Assembly (NCBI GenBank): GCA_900095095.1
Contig: FMBT01000682.1
Location: 1-24,811 of the forward strand
Direction: 5' to 3'
From: Fragilariopsis cylindrus CCMP1102
Lineage: Eukaryota > Bacillariophyta > Bacillariophyceae > Bacillariales > Bacillariaceae
DNA length: 24,811 nt
Positions 1-10,010 of this stretch are shown here, piece after piece; position 1 is the stretch's first letter; each line of letters opens with the position of its first letter. The notes beneath the pieces are model-generated. The model searched no databases, was not told the origin of the DNA, and saw nothing but the letters and a program-made list of their open reading frames with translations. The position numbers were made by a program, and so were the translations under genes.

Positions 1-1
1 T

Positions 2-2739
2 TCCGATTGGTTGCAGCAAATCTTACTCAATCCTGTTGCTGTCCAGAATCTCACACAGAACCAGAACAGTAGCAATACCAACAACTGGAGTAATAACAAT
101 AGCAGTAACAGTAACGCCATGGTAACTGATCAGGACTGGCAGAATCTATTTCCTTCCACATCACAGAAAACTCAACAGTCACAACCACAGTCTCAACAAC
201 AGTCGCATCAGCAACAGAAACAGCATTCAAGTAATATTATATTCCAATATAATCAAACTCAAGCACAAGCGCAACAGAGTCTGGTTCCTTCTCCCGGGAA
301 TAACAACAATATTGCTGGGCCTGCTAAGACTGCTGCGAATAATAACCAGCAATGGTTTGCTGTCAACAATAACAATGCTGCTATACAGCAAGCACAAGCA
401 CAGCCACAGCCACAACAGCCCGTTCCTCCTCAACAGCAACAGCAACAATTGAATCGTCTCCAACAAGAATTACAACGTCGTCAATTACAATTGCAGCAGC
501 AGAATCAGCAGCAATTGCAGCAGCAGCAACAGCAACAACTTTTAGGAACCAACAACAACAACAGCGGCAACTGTCTTACTAGTACTTCTCAGCAGATGTA
601 TCTTCCGCCACAACAACAACAACAACAACAGGCATCGATTCAACTACAAAAGCAACAGCAGCAGCAGTTGCAGCAGAATGCATCAGCAGCACCAGCAGTA
701 GCATCACCATCGGTAACTCCAGTAACGAGCGAACAACAGCAGCAACAACATCTTCTCTTTTGGCTTGATGATGCAACAGAACAATAATAACAACACCACT
801 AATAACGGTGTTGGTGTTGCCAACGTCGATACTGTCAATGCAAATGTCAATACTGCCAATACTGCTGTCAGTGGTGGTAGTAGTGCCATAGGAAGTAGTA
901 ATGTTAATGCATCAATAACATCGGCATTGGCATCACCAGAAGGATGAGATTACTGAACTCATTCTTGGTTGCACAAAAACGTGAGGGTGAACAGCAACAA
1001 GCTAGCAGCAGTATGTCGTCAATGGACAACAACAGCAACAACAACAACAGCAACAACAACAACTACAGGGTCTCATGTCGAATCAACATGCGTTATTCCT
1101 TTCACAGCAACGTCAACAGCAACAATTGCAACCATCACTGATACAATCATCGTTGACAGCGACACCGATGCAATCATCATCTAATATGGCGGCAGCATCT
1201 ATGTCTAATATGGCGGTATTTCCACCTCCTTCTATGCATGCTGGTCTTCATCAACCTGTATCATCAAGCCGTAGGAATAATTCTTCCACCAACATCAGTA
1301 TGACTGCTGGCGCTGGCGGCGCAACTAATACTGCCACTGCCAGTATTGATGACCCACCAGGATATCTTTCCTCAACATCGTCATCATCAAAAATGCCAGC
1401 AATGACGTATCGTCATACCAGTACCAGTACTAGTGCTACTTGTAGTAATGATAGCAGCACCAACGACAGTATTAGTGGCAATAGCAACAAAAGGAAGGCA
1501 ACTGGCGATGGTAATGATAGTGCATTCCCTGTTGTTTTATATAATGAAAATGATGGTGGGATATTAGGGGGAATATCAAACTTTGTTGAGGCAACAACTA
1601 GAATTATTTGAAGCTGATGGACACGATGTTATTAATGGTACATTCCGTCAAGGTCGATCAACACCAATCCAATTGGGTCAAATTGGAATGAGATGTAAAC
1701 ATTGTGCAACATCACCATTAGCTATCCGTACAAAAGGTTCTGTTTACTGTAAGTACCAGTACTGTCATAACTTGACTTACATATCTTTTTTGTTCCTGCA
1801 CTCTGCGTAGTCATCATCTCAAAACGGGAAAGTAGTAATGTATTGTATTGCTCTGAATTACCATATTATTATTGTTTGTTGTTAAATCTTCTTACCTTTA
1901 TCGTGATTCTACTCCCTCCTTTTTTGCTATGTGTTATGACGCCACAGTCTCTCAAACCATCAAGGGAATGTATCAAATCGCTCAAAATATGTCCAAGGTA
2001 AGAATTTCCCCGTGATTTTTGTGAATTTGCGACTACTTTTGCGGTCCTTTTCATTCATCTCACTTTTTATCAACTACAATCGAATAAAAATCACTTCCCG
2101 TTATAGGTTCATTTATGCGAACGATGTACACGCCTACCTCCAGAAATCAAGAATAGGATGGTCATTTTAAGAAAGTAAGTCTTCAACTACTAGACTAGCA
2201 CTTCGTAATACGATGACACGACTACTAAATAATGATCGAAGCCAAAATGCAAAATGCGCATCCACATCCTTCAGCAGCTCGGTAATCGTTTCTTTCTCTT
2301 TCTCACAACCATGTTTTACTATTCACTTTCTTGTAATGTCTTTACTACCATAATATAACATAGCCGAAGACATCGTGCATCAGGAGGAAGAGCATATTGG
2401 ATAAGGCATTTACGTGAATTAGGTGTCTACGAAGCTGGGTTAGTCCTACGTGCTCATCGTCGTGAGGATAAAAAGAAAAGTCCTCCCAACAACAATAGTA
2501 CAGCTGACACAGAAAAAATAGAAGCTGCTGTTGTGGGAGTAGTATCAGCATCAGCTCATACGTTAACGACCAGTGCTACTGCTCCGTCTCCTGTGACTGA
2601 TCCTCCTCTTCATCCCCTTTCTAGTCCAATAAGAGCAAGTGCTACTACTAAAACTGTTTCGGGGGATAGCAGAAACAGTAACGACGGCGGCGGCGACAAG
2701 GACGATGGTGGCTCGCCATCGCATGCAATGCATGTCTAA
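2..2739 (+). CDS. Gln/Asn-rich protein with diatom-type CxxC...CxxC domain (5'-partial, spliced, frame-interrupted)
   Basis: The reading frame is already open at base 2, so the gene starts upstream of the window. The first 1.5 kb encodes Gln, Asn and Ser tracts from CAA/CAG repeats. The conserved part begins near 1568 (EYQTLLRQQLELFEADG) and contains GQIGMRCKHCA. Three GT-AG introns follow: 1749-1947, 1998-2106 and 2175-2363. Joining the exons gives VYFSQTIKGMYQIAQNM, then VHLCERCTRLPPEIKNRM, then GRAYWIRHLRELGVYEAG, and a stop at 2737-2739. The paired CxxC motifs and the order of blocks match a family I know from many diatom proteins of unknown function; zinc binding and a nuclear or regulatory role are inferences from the cysteines and the Gln-rich tail. 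The frame changes near 759, 943, 1022 and 1567-1571, each curable by one base. Domain assignment is firm; the N-terminal gene model is not. Confidence 0.75.
1749..1947 (+). other. intron 1 of the CxxC-domain gene
   Basis: The donor is GTAAGT after a split Tyr-Tyr/Phe junction and the acceptor is CACAG. Splicing joins a one-base codon fragment to two bases and gives Phe in VYFSQTIKG, as expected for the family. The 199-nt sequence between carries stops in the coding frame. Confidence 0.8.
1998..2106 (+). other. intron 2 of the CxxC-domain gene
   Basis: This 109-nt phase-0 intron runs from GTAAGA to TTATAG. It separates QNMSK from VHLCERC, and the spliced product matches the family order. Confidence 0.78.
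2175..2363 (+). other. intron 3 of the CxxC-domain gene
   Basis: This 189-nt intron runs from GTAAGT to ACATAG. Splicing produces a junction Asn codon and continues into RRHRASGGRAYWIRHL, the last conserved block. Confidence 0.78.
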
Positions 2740-3517
2740 AGAGTTAGCAAGCGAATCATCATTGTCAGGATAGAACAGAACAAAACAAAACAAAACAATC
2801 ATTTGATATTTAGTCCTACCAACCATCAACCATCAGGGGATCCCATTAATTAATCAACGATTTTGAGTATATGTATTTTTACGAGACAACCACACAAGAA
2901 CAAATACGACACAAACACACGTGCATTTACACCACTCAATTACTTCCACATATATCACACCACACCATGTTACATTAAAAACTACACCACACAGCATCAT
3001 CATTACATCACAATTTTGTTTAAGAAAAAAAACATAGTACTTGTATCCTGGATTGGTCAGTCCGATCGGTCAGTCAGTCAGTCAGTCAGTGAAAATAGAG
3101 CACTAGTCGTAGCAGCCATAGCAGAAGACGACTGACCGTACCCGAATCGATAATCGAATCGAATAACAGCAGAGTTATACATAATAAGAGGGGAAAAGCA
3201 AAGGAACAAAAAAAAGTCAAAGTATATACATACACATATATAAAGGTATTTTCGCTTGGGCATAACACAAAGAGAGAGAAAAACGCATTGATTGTACAAA
3301 AATAATACGTACGCGAACAATAATACCGAACACGAAGAAAAGATACATATTCATATTCAATAGTATATTCTAATCGTGTCTATGAATTATCCTTAACATA
3401 AAATCTACATTTTTGCTATAGATATATAGAATAGTAGCCTAGTCCTATTAGGGTATTTCAATATACTGTAGTATTACTATCAGAAGTACCATTTTTCTCT
3501 TCTTGATTATTCTTGCT
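2740..3517. other. convergent intergenic region
   Basis: This AT-rich stretch lies between the stop of the CxxC-domain gene on the plus strand and the stop of the dioxygenase gene on the minus strand, so it should hold both 3' UTRs and polyadenylation sites. The only distinct element is a CAGT tetranucleotide run. The short open frames here have no recognisable family and no coding bias. Confidence 0.6.
3071..3090. repeat. (CAGT)5 microsatellite
   Basis: There are five perfect copies of CAGT, preceded by imperfect GGTCAGT copies from about 3056. It is non-coding and lies between two convergent genes. Confidence 0.9.
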
Positions 3518-5428
3518 TTATTTTTGTTGTTTATCAGTGTAATCAAGCAATCTCAAAAAATTGATGTGACTATTAGTACTAGTACTAGTACTAGTACTAT
3601 TATCACCATTGTTCTTTTTGTTCTTCTTTTTATTATTTTCGTCGTCGTCATCGTCGTATTGTAACCAATTTTCCGGTGACCATGTGATACCAGCATTTGG
3701 ACCTTCCACTAAATGCAATTGAAATGTATGACGTTGTTTCTCACTAAAATTTGGTAAACTAAAATGATCTAACGTACCACAAAATACCACTAAATCACCA
3801 GCTTTCACTTCAACTGGTACAAAATTTAATGATGATGAGATAATCTCATTATTATTATCACTATCTTTATCATTCTCATCGTTATCGGATCTGTTCTTGT
3901 CACCGTTATCATCATCATCATCATCGACTTCGAATTCGTCTTCGTCATCTTCATCATCATCAACAACAACAACTTCAACAGAATCTGGTAATTTACCTTC
4001 CCAAGTTACATTTGGATCTTTGTAATGATTTCGAAATATGAGTTTCGATGGTGGTGCTGACGGTGATGGTGATGGTGATGGTGACGCATCATTGTCATCA
4101 TTCTCATCAGTATTCTTATTCTTATTATTCTCATTCACATCATTCTCATCAGTATTATTATTAGTAGTATTATACAATATAGGATTACGGATAAATTGTC
4201 GACGTAATTGTTCCAAATGTGATTTGGGACGGATCCATAAACAACCATTGGTTAATGTCGCATCATCTAATGCTAACCATAAACCTAAACATGTTTGTTT
4301 TGGTGTAGTATATAAAAATGTTGAATCTTGATGGGTATGTACGGCACCACCCACTATCGGATTTTTAAAGATATACATCGATTGGGCTATCACCGGATCC
4401 AGATATCCTAATGATAAGACTAAGGATTGTAATTTTTTCGAGGTGGAATAGTTAAAAAATGGTTCATGTATGTTATTCTTCTTCTTATTATTATTATCTT
4501 CTTCGCCCTCTTCTTCTTTTCTTTCCTTGTCATTGTCATTGTCAATGTCATTATCACCACTAGTGGTAGTACCAAGAACGGACGGTAAATGCAATCCATG
4601 TCCTGCCTTACATAATGCCAACAGTTTTTTATTATCTTTGCTATTATCATTATTGTTATCATTGTCATTGTCATTCTCATTATCATTATTATCATAGTAT
4701 TGTGATTTTAATTTTCCAGTCAATGAATCCATTGCAGTTGGTTCCATAAAATACGATACTTTATTCGAACTGTCTAGAAATGGATCACCTCTTGCCTCAT
4801 TTGATTTTGCATCTGTACCGAATGTTACTGTTGCTGATTTTGTGGCTGTTGCTGTTCTACTTTCTTTTTCATTACCATTATCATTATCGTCATCATCTTG
4901 ATCGTCTCCATTATCATTATCAATATCATTTTTATCATTATCATTGTCATTATCATTATCGTTATTTGGAAACCAATTTTGTTGTACCGATTTGGACATG
5001 GCATTTTTTAATTGATTAATTTCATTTTTACTACAAAAATTACGTTCGATACAAAATCCATACGAATTAAAATATCTTAATCTTTGCTGATCTTGTTGTT
5101 GTTGCTGTTGACGTTGTTGATGTTGATTTTGATGTTGATCATCATGATCATGATCATGATGATCGTTGTTGTTGTTTTCTTCTTTTACTTCTTCTTTTCC
5201 CTTTACGTCCTCCTTTGTGTTATCACCATCAAACCAAGCAGACTTTTGTTGACGTTGTGGTGGAGATTCCTGCTCATACTGATCATTATTATTTTGTAGT
5301 TTGATTTTTTGTTCCAGATTAGTAAAAACTAATTTGGCATGACGACGAAGATATAATAAATCCTTCGATTCTAATTCTTTTGTTTCACTTAATGGTATGA
5401 TTTTTGTTTTCATTTTCATTTGCTTCAT
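3518..5428 (-). CDS. phytanoyl-CoA dioxygenase (PhyH/PHYHD1-like) family protein
   Basis: A single intact frame encodes 636 residues from the ATG at 5426-5428. It is a Fe(II)/2-oxoglutarate dioxygenase of the PhyH family. Visible family marks are RYFNSYGFCIERNFC (about 118-132), GHGLHLP (276-282), the iron-binding HxD motif H366-Q-D368 in VHTHQDSTFLYT, the distal histidine H555 in GTLDHFSLPN, and R566 eleven residues later, the expected 2-oxoglutarate anchor. PHYHD1-type proteins are near 290 residues. The excess here consists of Asp/Asn/Glu/Gln insertions at roughly 45-115, 154-190, 245-266, 290-319, 421-462 and 488-530, which look like loop expansions by trinucleotide repeats. I see no signal peptide or membrane segment. 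The family hydroxylates acyl-CoA or related lipids, but the substrate cannot be told from sequence. There is a divergent 0.6-kb spacer to the NmrA relic. Confidence 0.88.
   Translation of the reverse strand: MKQMKMKTKIIPLSETKELESKDLLYLRRHAKLVFTNLEQKIKLQNNNDQYEQESPPQRQQKSAWFDGDNTKEDVKGKEEVKEENNNNDHHDHDHDDQHQNQHQQRQQQQQQDQQRLRYFNSYGFCIERNFCSKNEINQLKNAMSKSVQQNWFPNNDNDNDNDNDKNDIDNDNGDDQDDDDNDNGNEKESRTATATKSATVTFGTDAKSNEARGDPFLDSSNKVSYFMEPTAMDSLTGKLKSQYYDNNDNENDNDNDNNNDNSKDNKKLLALCKAGHGLHLPSVLGTTTSGDNDIDNDNDKERKEEEGEEDNNNKKKNNIHEPFFNYSTSKKLQSLVLSLGYLDPVIAQSMYIFKNPIVGGAVHTHQDSTFLYTTPKQTCLGLWLALDDATLTNGCLWIRPKSHLEQLRRQFIRNPILYNTTNNNTDENDVNENNKNKNTDENDDNDASPSPSPSPSAPPSKLIFRNHYKDPNVTWEGKLPDSVEVVVVDDDEDDEDEFEVDDDDDDNGDKNRSDNDENDKDSDNNNEIISSSLNFVPVEVKAGDLVVFCGTLDHFSLPNFSEKQRHTFQLHLVEGPNAGITWSPENWLQYDDDDDENNKKKNKKNNGDNSTSTSTSTNSHINFLRLLDYTDKQQK
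3575..3598. repeat. (AGTACT)4 repeat inside the dioxygenase gene
   Basis: Four perfect AGTACT hexamers encode an alternating Ser-Thr run near the C-terminus of the dioxygenase. The unit is its own reverse complement. Confidence 0.9.
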
Positions 5429-5704
5429 TTTTGTTTGTTTCGTTTTAGACCACCAACCACCGTATGTATGTCTGTATATATGTAACCTTCTTGTCTGCCT
5501 ACCTGCAATTTGGTGTGCGTAAAATAATGTCGTTGTTTGGGAATCTTATTCTAGCTTGGCAGAGATCTCCTCTCTCCCTCCTTCCGTACTAGTACTGTAC
5601 AACTACTTTCCTTCTACTATTTCTGAAATCGATTCTTTCTTCACTCTCCTGTTTTCGCAATTCTTCTCAAAAAAAATCGACTCGAATATCAAATAATAAC
5701 GAAG

Positions 5705-5750
5705 GAATGAATGAATGAAAATGAATGAATCAATCAATCAATCAATCAAT
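5705..5750. repeat. GAAT/CAAT tetranucleotide runs
   Basis: Imperfect GAAT copies are followed by five perfect CAAT copies (5731-5750). They lie about 300 nt upstream of the dioxygenase start codon. Confidence 0.85.
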
Positions 5751-5925
5751 CATCATCTTTCTCCTTCTTTGCATATTTCTTTTTTTGATTTATGAATTGA
5801 GCGAATCAAGGGACTGGATGATTGATTCACGAACTCGAAAAAATAGCTTGCAAAAATAACACGGTGCAAAATAGTAGGCTGTTTTCAACTTAAAAAATCA
5901 TCTAACTCAAAAAAACGCCTCGAAT

Positions 5926-5945
5926 GAATCGAATCGAATCGAATC
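5926..5945. repeat. (GAATC)4 pentanucleotide run
   Basis: Four copies of GAATC lie in the spacer about 80 nt before the start of the NmrA-like relic. Confidence 0.85.
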
Positions 5946-6029
5946 GTCTCCTGGGCAATGTAAGTGGTTCCGATCCGATACCAAGGCAGCAATGCAATAT
6001 CCAACTATCGTCGACATCGAGCATCCGTC

Positions 6030-6958
6030 ATGGCTTCGCAAAAGATTTTAGTCACGGCCGCATCGGCAAGACATGGCATTGCTGGCCCATCTGAAAAAGA
6101 AAGCTCCTAATAAGATCACCATTCGCGCTACCGTACCGTGCGAGATCCAAACAACCCGATACCTGGAAGGAGGGCCCTCGATGGTTGGCTGCGACGCCGT
6201 CTCTTTTCGACTTCGATGGATTCTCTCATTTTGGAACACAATGAACTTTGCCCAAATTATTGTGGGAAAAACTACAAGGATCAGATCGAGCAAAGCACGT
6301 CGTGCGTGCGCATTTCATGTTTTGGGTGCCGATACCAAAACCAAACTCGTACAATAAGGACCGTTCACTCACTCATCACAGGCCGGTGCAGGCATATTCC
6401 TCTCATGCTCCAGCACTATTGGTGGTCGGAAGAATGAATGCCTCATCAATGCCGGAACTGAACGTGACGTGTCCGTTCGCGGGAATTTCTACATGAATCA
6501 CCTTTTGAAAAAAAAAAAAACGAAACGAACAACATTCAACAAAAGGGGATACTTTTCGTCGTGCCACGGGGGACTGCAAGAACTCGTTCGTGTGTGCCAA
6601 CGACATTGTCGAAGCAAGCAGCGGCCGTTTGTTTGGTGGAGGGAACCCGACCGACACTTCCAACAAGTGTTACAATATTACCGACCCTGAGCCACACAGT
6701 CCATGTACGAGATTTGCTTCCGATCTGAGCGATGCTACCCTCGGCAAAAAGAGATCGAGTACCAATCCCAGGATTTCGAGCAGTTTGGAACTTTTACAAC
6801 GGTACAGGTCAACAAGGCGACCTCCTACAAAGACTACCTGGCCAACAAAGGGCCATTTGGCGAAACGGGAGTCGGGGAGCTCTTTTCCTCCGCGAGGGGC
6901 TATTTTCAAATAGGGTGAGGACGCCTTTAAGGATTTGGCGAGCGTGAAAAAGGCCTGA
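6030..6958 (+). pseudogene. NmrA-like / atypical short-chain dehydrogenase relic
   Basis: From the ATG at 6030 the three frames alternately show pieces of one protein. MASQKILVTAASARHG resembles the N-terminal nucleotide-binding strand and Gly-rich turn. ALLAHLKKKAPNKITIRATV starts at 6076, and VRDPNNPIP is in the next frame. Then come an LMLQHYWWSEE piece near 6400, VRGNFYMNHLLK (about 6472-6507), FVCANDIVEAS, CYNITDPEP, KEIEYQSQDFEQF (from about 6750), and KATSYKDYLANKGPFGETG with ELFSS near the end. A last piece, GEDAFKDLASVKKA, reaches a TGA at 6956-6958. The order matches NmrA-family NAD(P)-binding proteins known in diatoms. At least seven frame changes occur in 0.93 kb and the canonical GxxGxxG is degraded. 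The sequence is richer in G and C than its surroundings. The family link is good; loss of function is the simplest reading. Confidence 0.75.
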
Positions 6959-7559
6959 GCCTACAGTATGACCTTTGACACGCAGTACTATAGTTCTGGC
7001 AGATACAAAACTATCCTCTAGAACAATCATCAATCACAATGGGTAGAGAAGAAAAATATAAATGGTAAGAAATGTCAAAAGGAAAGTAGTTTGTTTAATT
7101 TATACACAACGCAAATTATTATTGTTTCGTTTCTATGGCCATGCGTTTCGAAATTTCTTTTATAGAATGTTCTATCACTACTATATGTTCTTAGTCGATA
7201 GAAGAAGTAGTAGTATTACATTTTATTTACTGACGTGTAGATTATTAAAATATTTATGGACCATTCTTGTTACGGTTACACAAACTCATTCTCAATTTTC
7301 CGGTTTCAACATGCCTCTTCGGCACTGGCATAGGAGCTTCACATCCTTGCGAGGAGTTGGATTTGGCAGTTTCTTGAGGTTTATCGGTATTTTTGACTTT
7401 CGATAGGCCGACTTCTCTTCAATCTTTGCTTTTTCACGTCATTCAAACAAACAAACAATAAAAATGAGCGGGATCAGTGTTGTCATCCAGCCGATAGTAA
7501 CGCAGCAGGGGATTCCCATGCTTCACCATAAGATTTCGACGCTCGACAGATTTCAACGC
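6959..7559. other. spacer between two convergent relics, possible further 3' debris
   Basis: No intact gene is visible. On the minus strand a short open stretch ending at 7254-7256 (SKVKNTDKPQETAKSN and on) could be the worn C-terminal tail of the relic that lies to the right, but I find no family match for it. Confidence 0.35.
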
Positions 7560-8695
7560 TCATCGATTCCCATCCCTAACGCTTTGCCACAATTGTCCGC
7601 GCTTGTAATTATGTTCGCTTCCATCGAGGTGGCAAATGTAATTACCATCATTTTTGGAACCATAAAAGTGAGAACCAACATTGAGGCAATTCCTTACCGC
7701 GGCATATTGCAATGGACCTTCAGGAAAATCGAGGAACAGGGCCAATTGTTTCGACCAACTCCCTATAATATTGGACCGTTGTGAAGTGATTTTGATCACT
7801 CCACCCTTTCGTATGTGTCACATATATTGGCTCTGTCTTGTTTGGTTCTCCACTGTAGATTTCTAGGGGATTCTTCATTCCGCGATCCGTCCTCTCCTGG
7901 CAATGCCCCTTTTTGGAGATGTTTCTGATTACCGTCTTTATTAAATCCAACCAAAAAGAAGTTCATCTGTGTTATAATATTTTATCAAAGGCGCCGACAA
8001 GTGCCGTGTGATTAATTATCTTCCCCGGCATGAACATGAGATCATGCTGTAATAGATAGATGTACTTTGTCACATTGGTGTTGATTAAATCAAAACCACC
8101 TTCCGAATACTTCCATTGACGTGCCGGTTTACGGAATTGACGACAATAGTCACATGTCGGTTTTCGTCATCACGGAAACGGCGGTACAAAGCTCTGGTGT
8201 ACTCATCCAACTCTTCGGCCTTTTCAACCAATTTATCCTTTTTTGGCGCATCTACGGTGATGTATATTGGGGCATTAGGGTGGCAAACCATCCAGGTTCT
8301 CCAATGACTTGATCACTTTTTCCAGCATCCAGAGCGACGGATGGCTTGGAATCAAGGATGATAGAATTATCACAGCAGTTTCCAGCCGATTACTTTTTCT
8401 CTTCCTCGTTGTACTTGCCATTGTCTTGATCGTCCACGATGACTGATGTTTGATCTGTTGAATGTACATGTCTGACCTGCTGTTGCCCTGACATGATACT
8501 AAAGGATATATCTTTGAGGAGAACTGATCCAATCAGAAAGTGATATGGAAAGTAGACGATTGCTATACCAAATATAATATACCAAAAGTTGTTCTTCCAC
8601 AAGTTTGGAAGAACGTATGGTGGTGGCATTTTAATTTGTTTGCTGTTAACTGAGAACATTGGTTTCTTTAGCTTTTGCTTTTTGATGGGCATCAT
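7560..8695 (-). pseudogene. decayed type II membrane protein, glycosyltransferase-like
   Basis: The most likely start is the ATG pair at 8690-8695. The first about 80 residues are a basic cytosolic tail and one hydrophobic segment (FWYIIFGIAIVYFPYHFLIG), as in Golgi signal anchors, then a polar stem. The frame then changes repeatedly. PNAPIYITVDAPKKDKLVEK and ELDEYTRALYRRF lie at 8085-8291. KYIYLLQHDLMF and INHTAL follow in another frame (7972-8118). HTKGWSDQNHFTTVQYYREL (7720-7950) and QYAAVRNC...HFYGSKNDG...CHLDG (7560-7799) are in two more. This order (QHD block, INHTA, WSD.NH.TT..YY, late HLDG) resembles a glycosyltransferase-like family I recall from diatoms and other algae, but the name is tentative. 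At least four shifts and several stops make a working protein unlikely. Confidence 0.55.
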
Positions 8696-9128
8696 GATGA
8701 TGGAGATTCCTCGGAAAGTGGTCGTCAAGCTTCACGTTCTTGTTGCTGTTGCAAATTGCTGTTGTTGTTGATGGCGTCGACATACATAGGTCTTAATGAA
8801 TGTGTTTGTTTTCGACAACAAGATGTGTATTGTTTGTGTACAATACGCTGCTGTATCTTTTTGTCAATAGCAAAGCAAAAAGAATGTACAAGTACGCACA
8901 CCAGCTGTTGTGCTTGGTGCTTTTTTTTGTTGTTTTGTAGAAGTCGTAGTAGCGAGCTACTGGTAATCTACTAGGCAGTACAACGGATCAGTACCTATGT
9001 ACAATGTAGCAGCGATGGCAAACCTCCGGAGGTGCTTGAGGCTTAATGAGATGATATTTTTGTAATACTGTACGACGATACTGTACGCGAGTGAAGTAGA
9101 TGTTTATAACAACATAACCCATTGATGT

Positions 9129-9165
9129 GTCATTTTCGAGGTAAGAAGCATCATAATTAAAAATG
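9129..9165. repeat. repeat unit B, copy 1
   Basis: The unit starts GTCATTTTCGAGGTA and ends CATAATTAAAAATG. It recurs at 9875-9910 with one gap and one substitution, and is followed by a GTGACACA core at 9178-9185. Confidence 0.8.
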
Positions 9166-9200
9166 ATTTCAATAATTGTGACACAAAGAAGAAAAATGTC

Positions 9201-9226
9201 AGAGAGAGAGAGAGAGAGAGAGAGAG
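9201..9226. repeat. (AG)13 microsatellite
   Basis: Thirteen perfect AG dinucleotides, non-coding. Confidence 0.95.
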
Positions 9227-9431
9227 GTAATGCATGCCTAAGTATATTTGTGTTTAATCTACCTATTTTCTAGCCTATGCTCCCGGTCTACCATTTTCTG
9301 AGTTTTAAAGGTACGTAAGATTTAGGTACAAGATTTAGAGCTGTTTCGATACGATTGGCCCATTTCTTTGGTTCTAATTTTGCTTCCTCACTAGTACAAT
9401 ATATAATTCATTCAAAATGGCATCCTAATTA

Positions 9432-9510
9432 AACATAATAATTTAAAATTGAATTATTATTGTGACACAAAAAAGAACAAGCTTATAATTTATAACATCT
9501 CCATTCATGT
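9432..9510. repeat. repeat unit A, copy 1
   Basis: The unit begins AACATAATAATTTAAAA, carries GTGACACA at 9462-9469, then AAAGAACAAGCTTATAATT and CCATTCATGTTT. A diverged copy lies at 9781-9870. The right end TTTGTGTCA is the inverse complement of the core TGACACAAA, so the unit is partly an inverted repeat. Confidence 0.8.
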
Positions 9511-9536
9511 TTGTGTCAAAGAGTGGCCACCCGCGT

Positions 9537-9561
9537 CGCGTCTTTTGTGGAAGAAGACGCG
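9537..9561. other. short GC-rich inverted repeat
   Basis: CGCGTCTT at 9537-9544 pairs perfectly with AAGACGCG at 9554-9561 around a nine-base loop. There is no adjacent gene whose terminator it could be. Confidence 0.5.
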
Positions 9562-9780
9562 TTCTGGGGAGGACGATAAATAATAATATCCTCACTGAGA
9601 AACTGTAATTTCATGCTTCAACAAAAGTCTAATTAAGGAAAGATTCAACTCCGTGCGCGCACAGGAACTTGGGAATGGAATCAATCTGATCAGAATGAGC
9701 CAACACCGAAAGTTAGATCTCGTACGAAATAGATTCTAATAGGGTTCTGCCTCAGTGAGAAAGCGATCAAGACAAGATAT

Positions 9781-9870
9781 AACATAATAATTTAAAAATG
9801 AATTATTACAGTGACACACAAAAAAAGAACAAGCTTATAATTATTTATAACATATCTGCCATTCATGTTT
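9781..9870. repeat. repeat unit A, copy 2
   Basis: This is a second copy of the 9432-9510 unit, 349 bases downstream, with small insertions. Its GTGACACA core is at 9811-9818, and it runs directly into unit B copy 2. Confidence 0.8.
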
Positions 9871-9874
9871 TTTG

Positions 9875-9910
9875 TCATTTTCGAGGTAGAAGTATCATAA
9901 TTAAAAATGT
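9875..9910. repeat. repeat unit B, copy 2
   Basis: It is nearly identical to 9129-9165. It is followed by a further GTGACACA core at 9938-9945. Confidence 0.8.
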
Positions 9911-9993
9911 ATTCAATAAACAAACTACATATTATTGTGACACACAAAGAGCTTCCGCGAAAGTTACGCGCCAGGATTCGCGTAGGTAACCTA

Positions 9994-10010
9994 CCCCCCC
10001 CCCCCCCCCC
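9994..10010. repeat. C17 homopolymer
   Basis: Seventeen consecutive C bases in non-coding DNA; the true length is uncertain in any assembly. Confidence 0.9.

Larger units (their letters stand above)
5429..6029. other. divergent intergenic region upstream of the dioxygenase gene
   Basis: This is the 5' flank of the dioxygenase gene (minus) and of the NmrA-like relic (plus). It contains GAAT/CAAT tetranucleotide and GAATC pentanucleotide runs. I cannot assign a promoter motif. Confidence 0.5.

Noticed and set aside
4038..4331. Plus-strand frames opposite the dioxygenase gene (Ser- and Leu-rich)
   Set aside because: They are the reverse complement of Asp/Asn and Pro-Ser tracts in a well-supported gene.
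7062..7406. 114-residue plus-strand frame
   Set aside because: Begins in a non-conserved context and shows no family feature; the opposite strand has at least equal claim as relic debris.
7464..7784. 106-residue plus-strand frame
   Set aside because: It is antisense to the WSD.NH.TT and HLDG blocks of the minus-strand relic, which carry the recognisable family order.
9129..9945. CRISPR-like array
   Set aside because: Units are diverged, unequally spaced and partly inverted, and the setting is eukaryotic.
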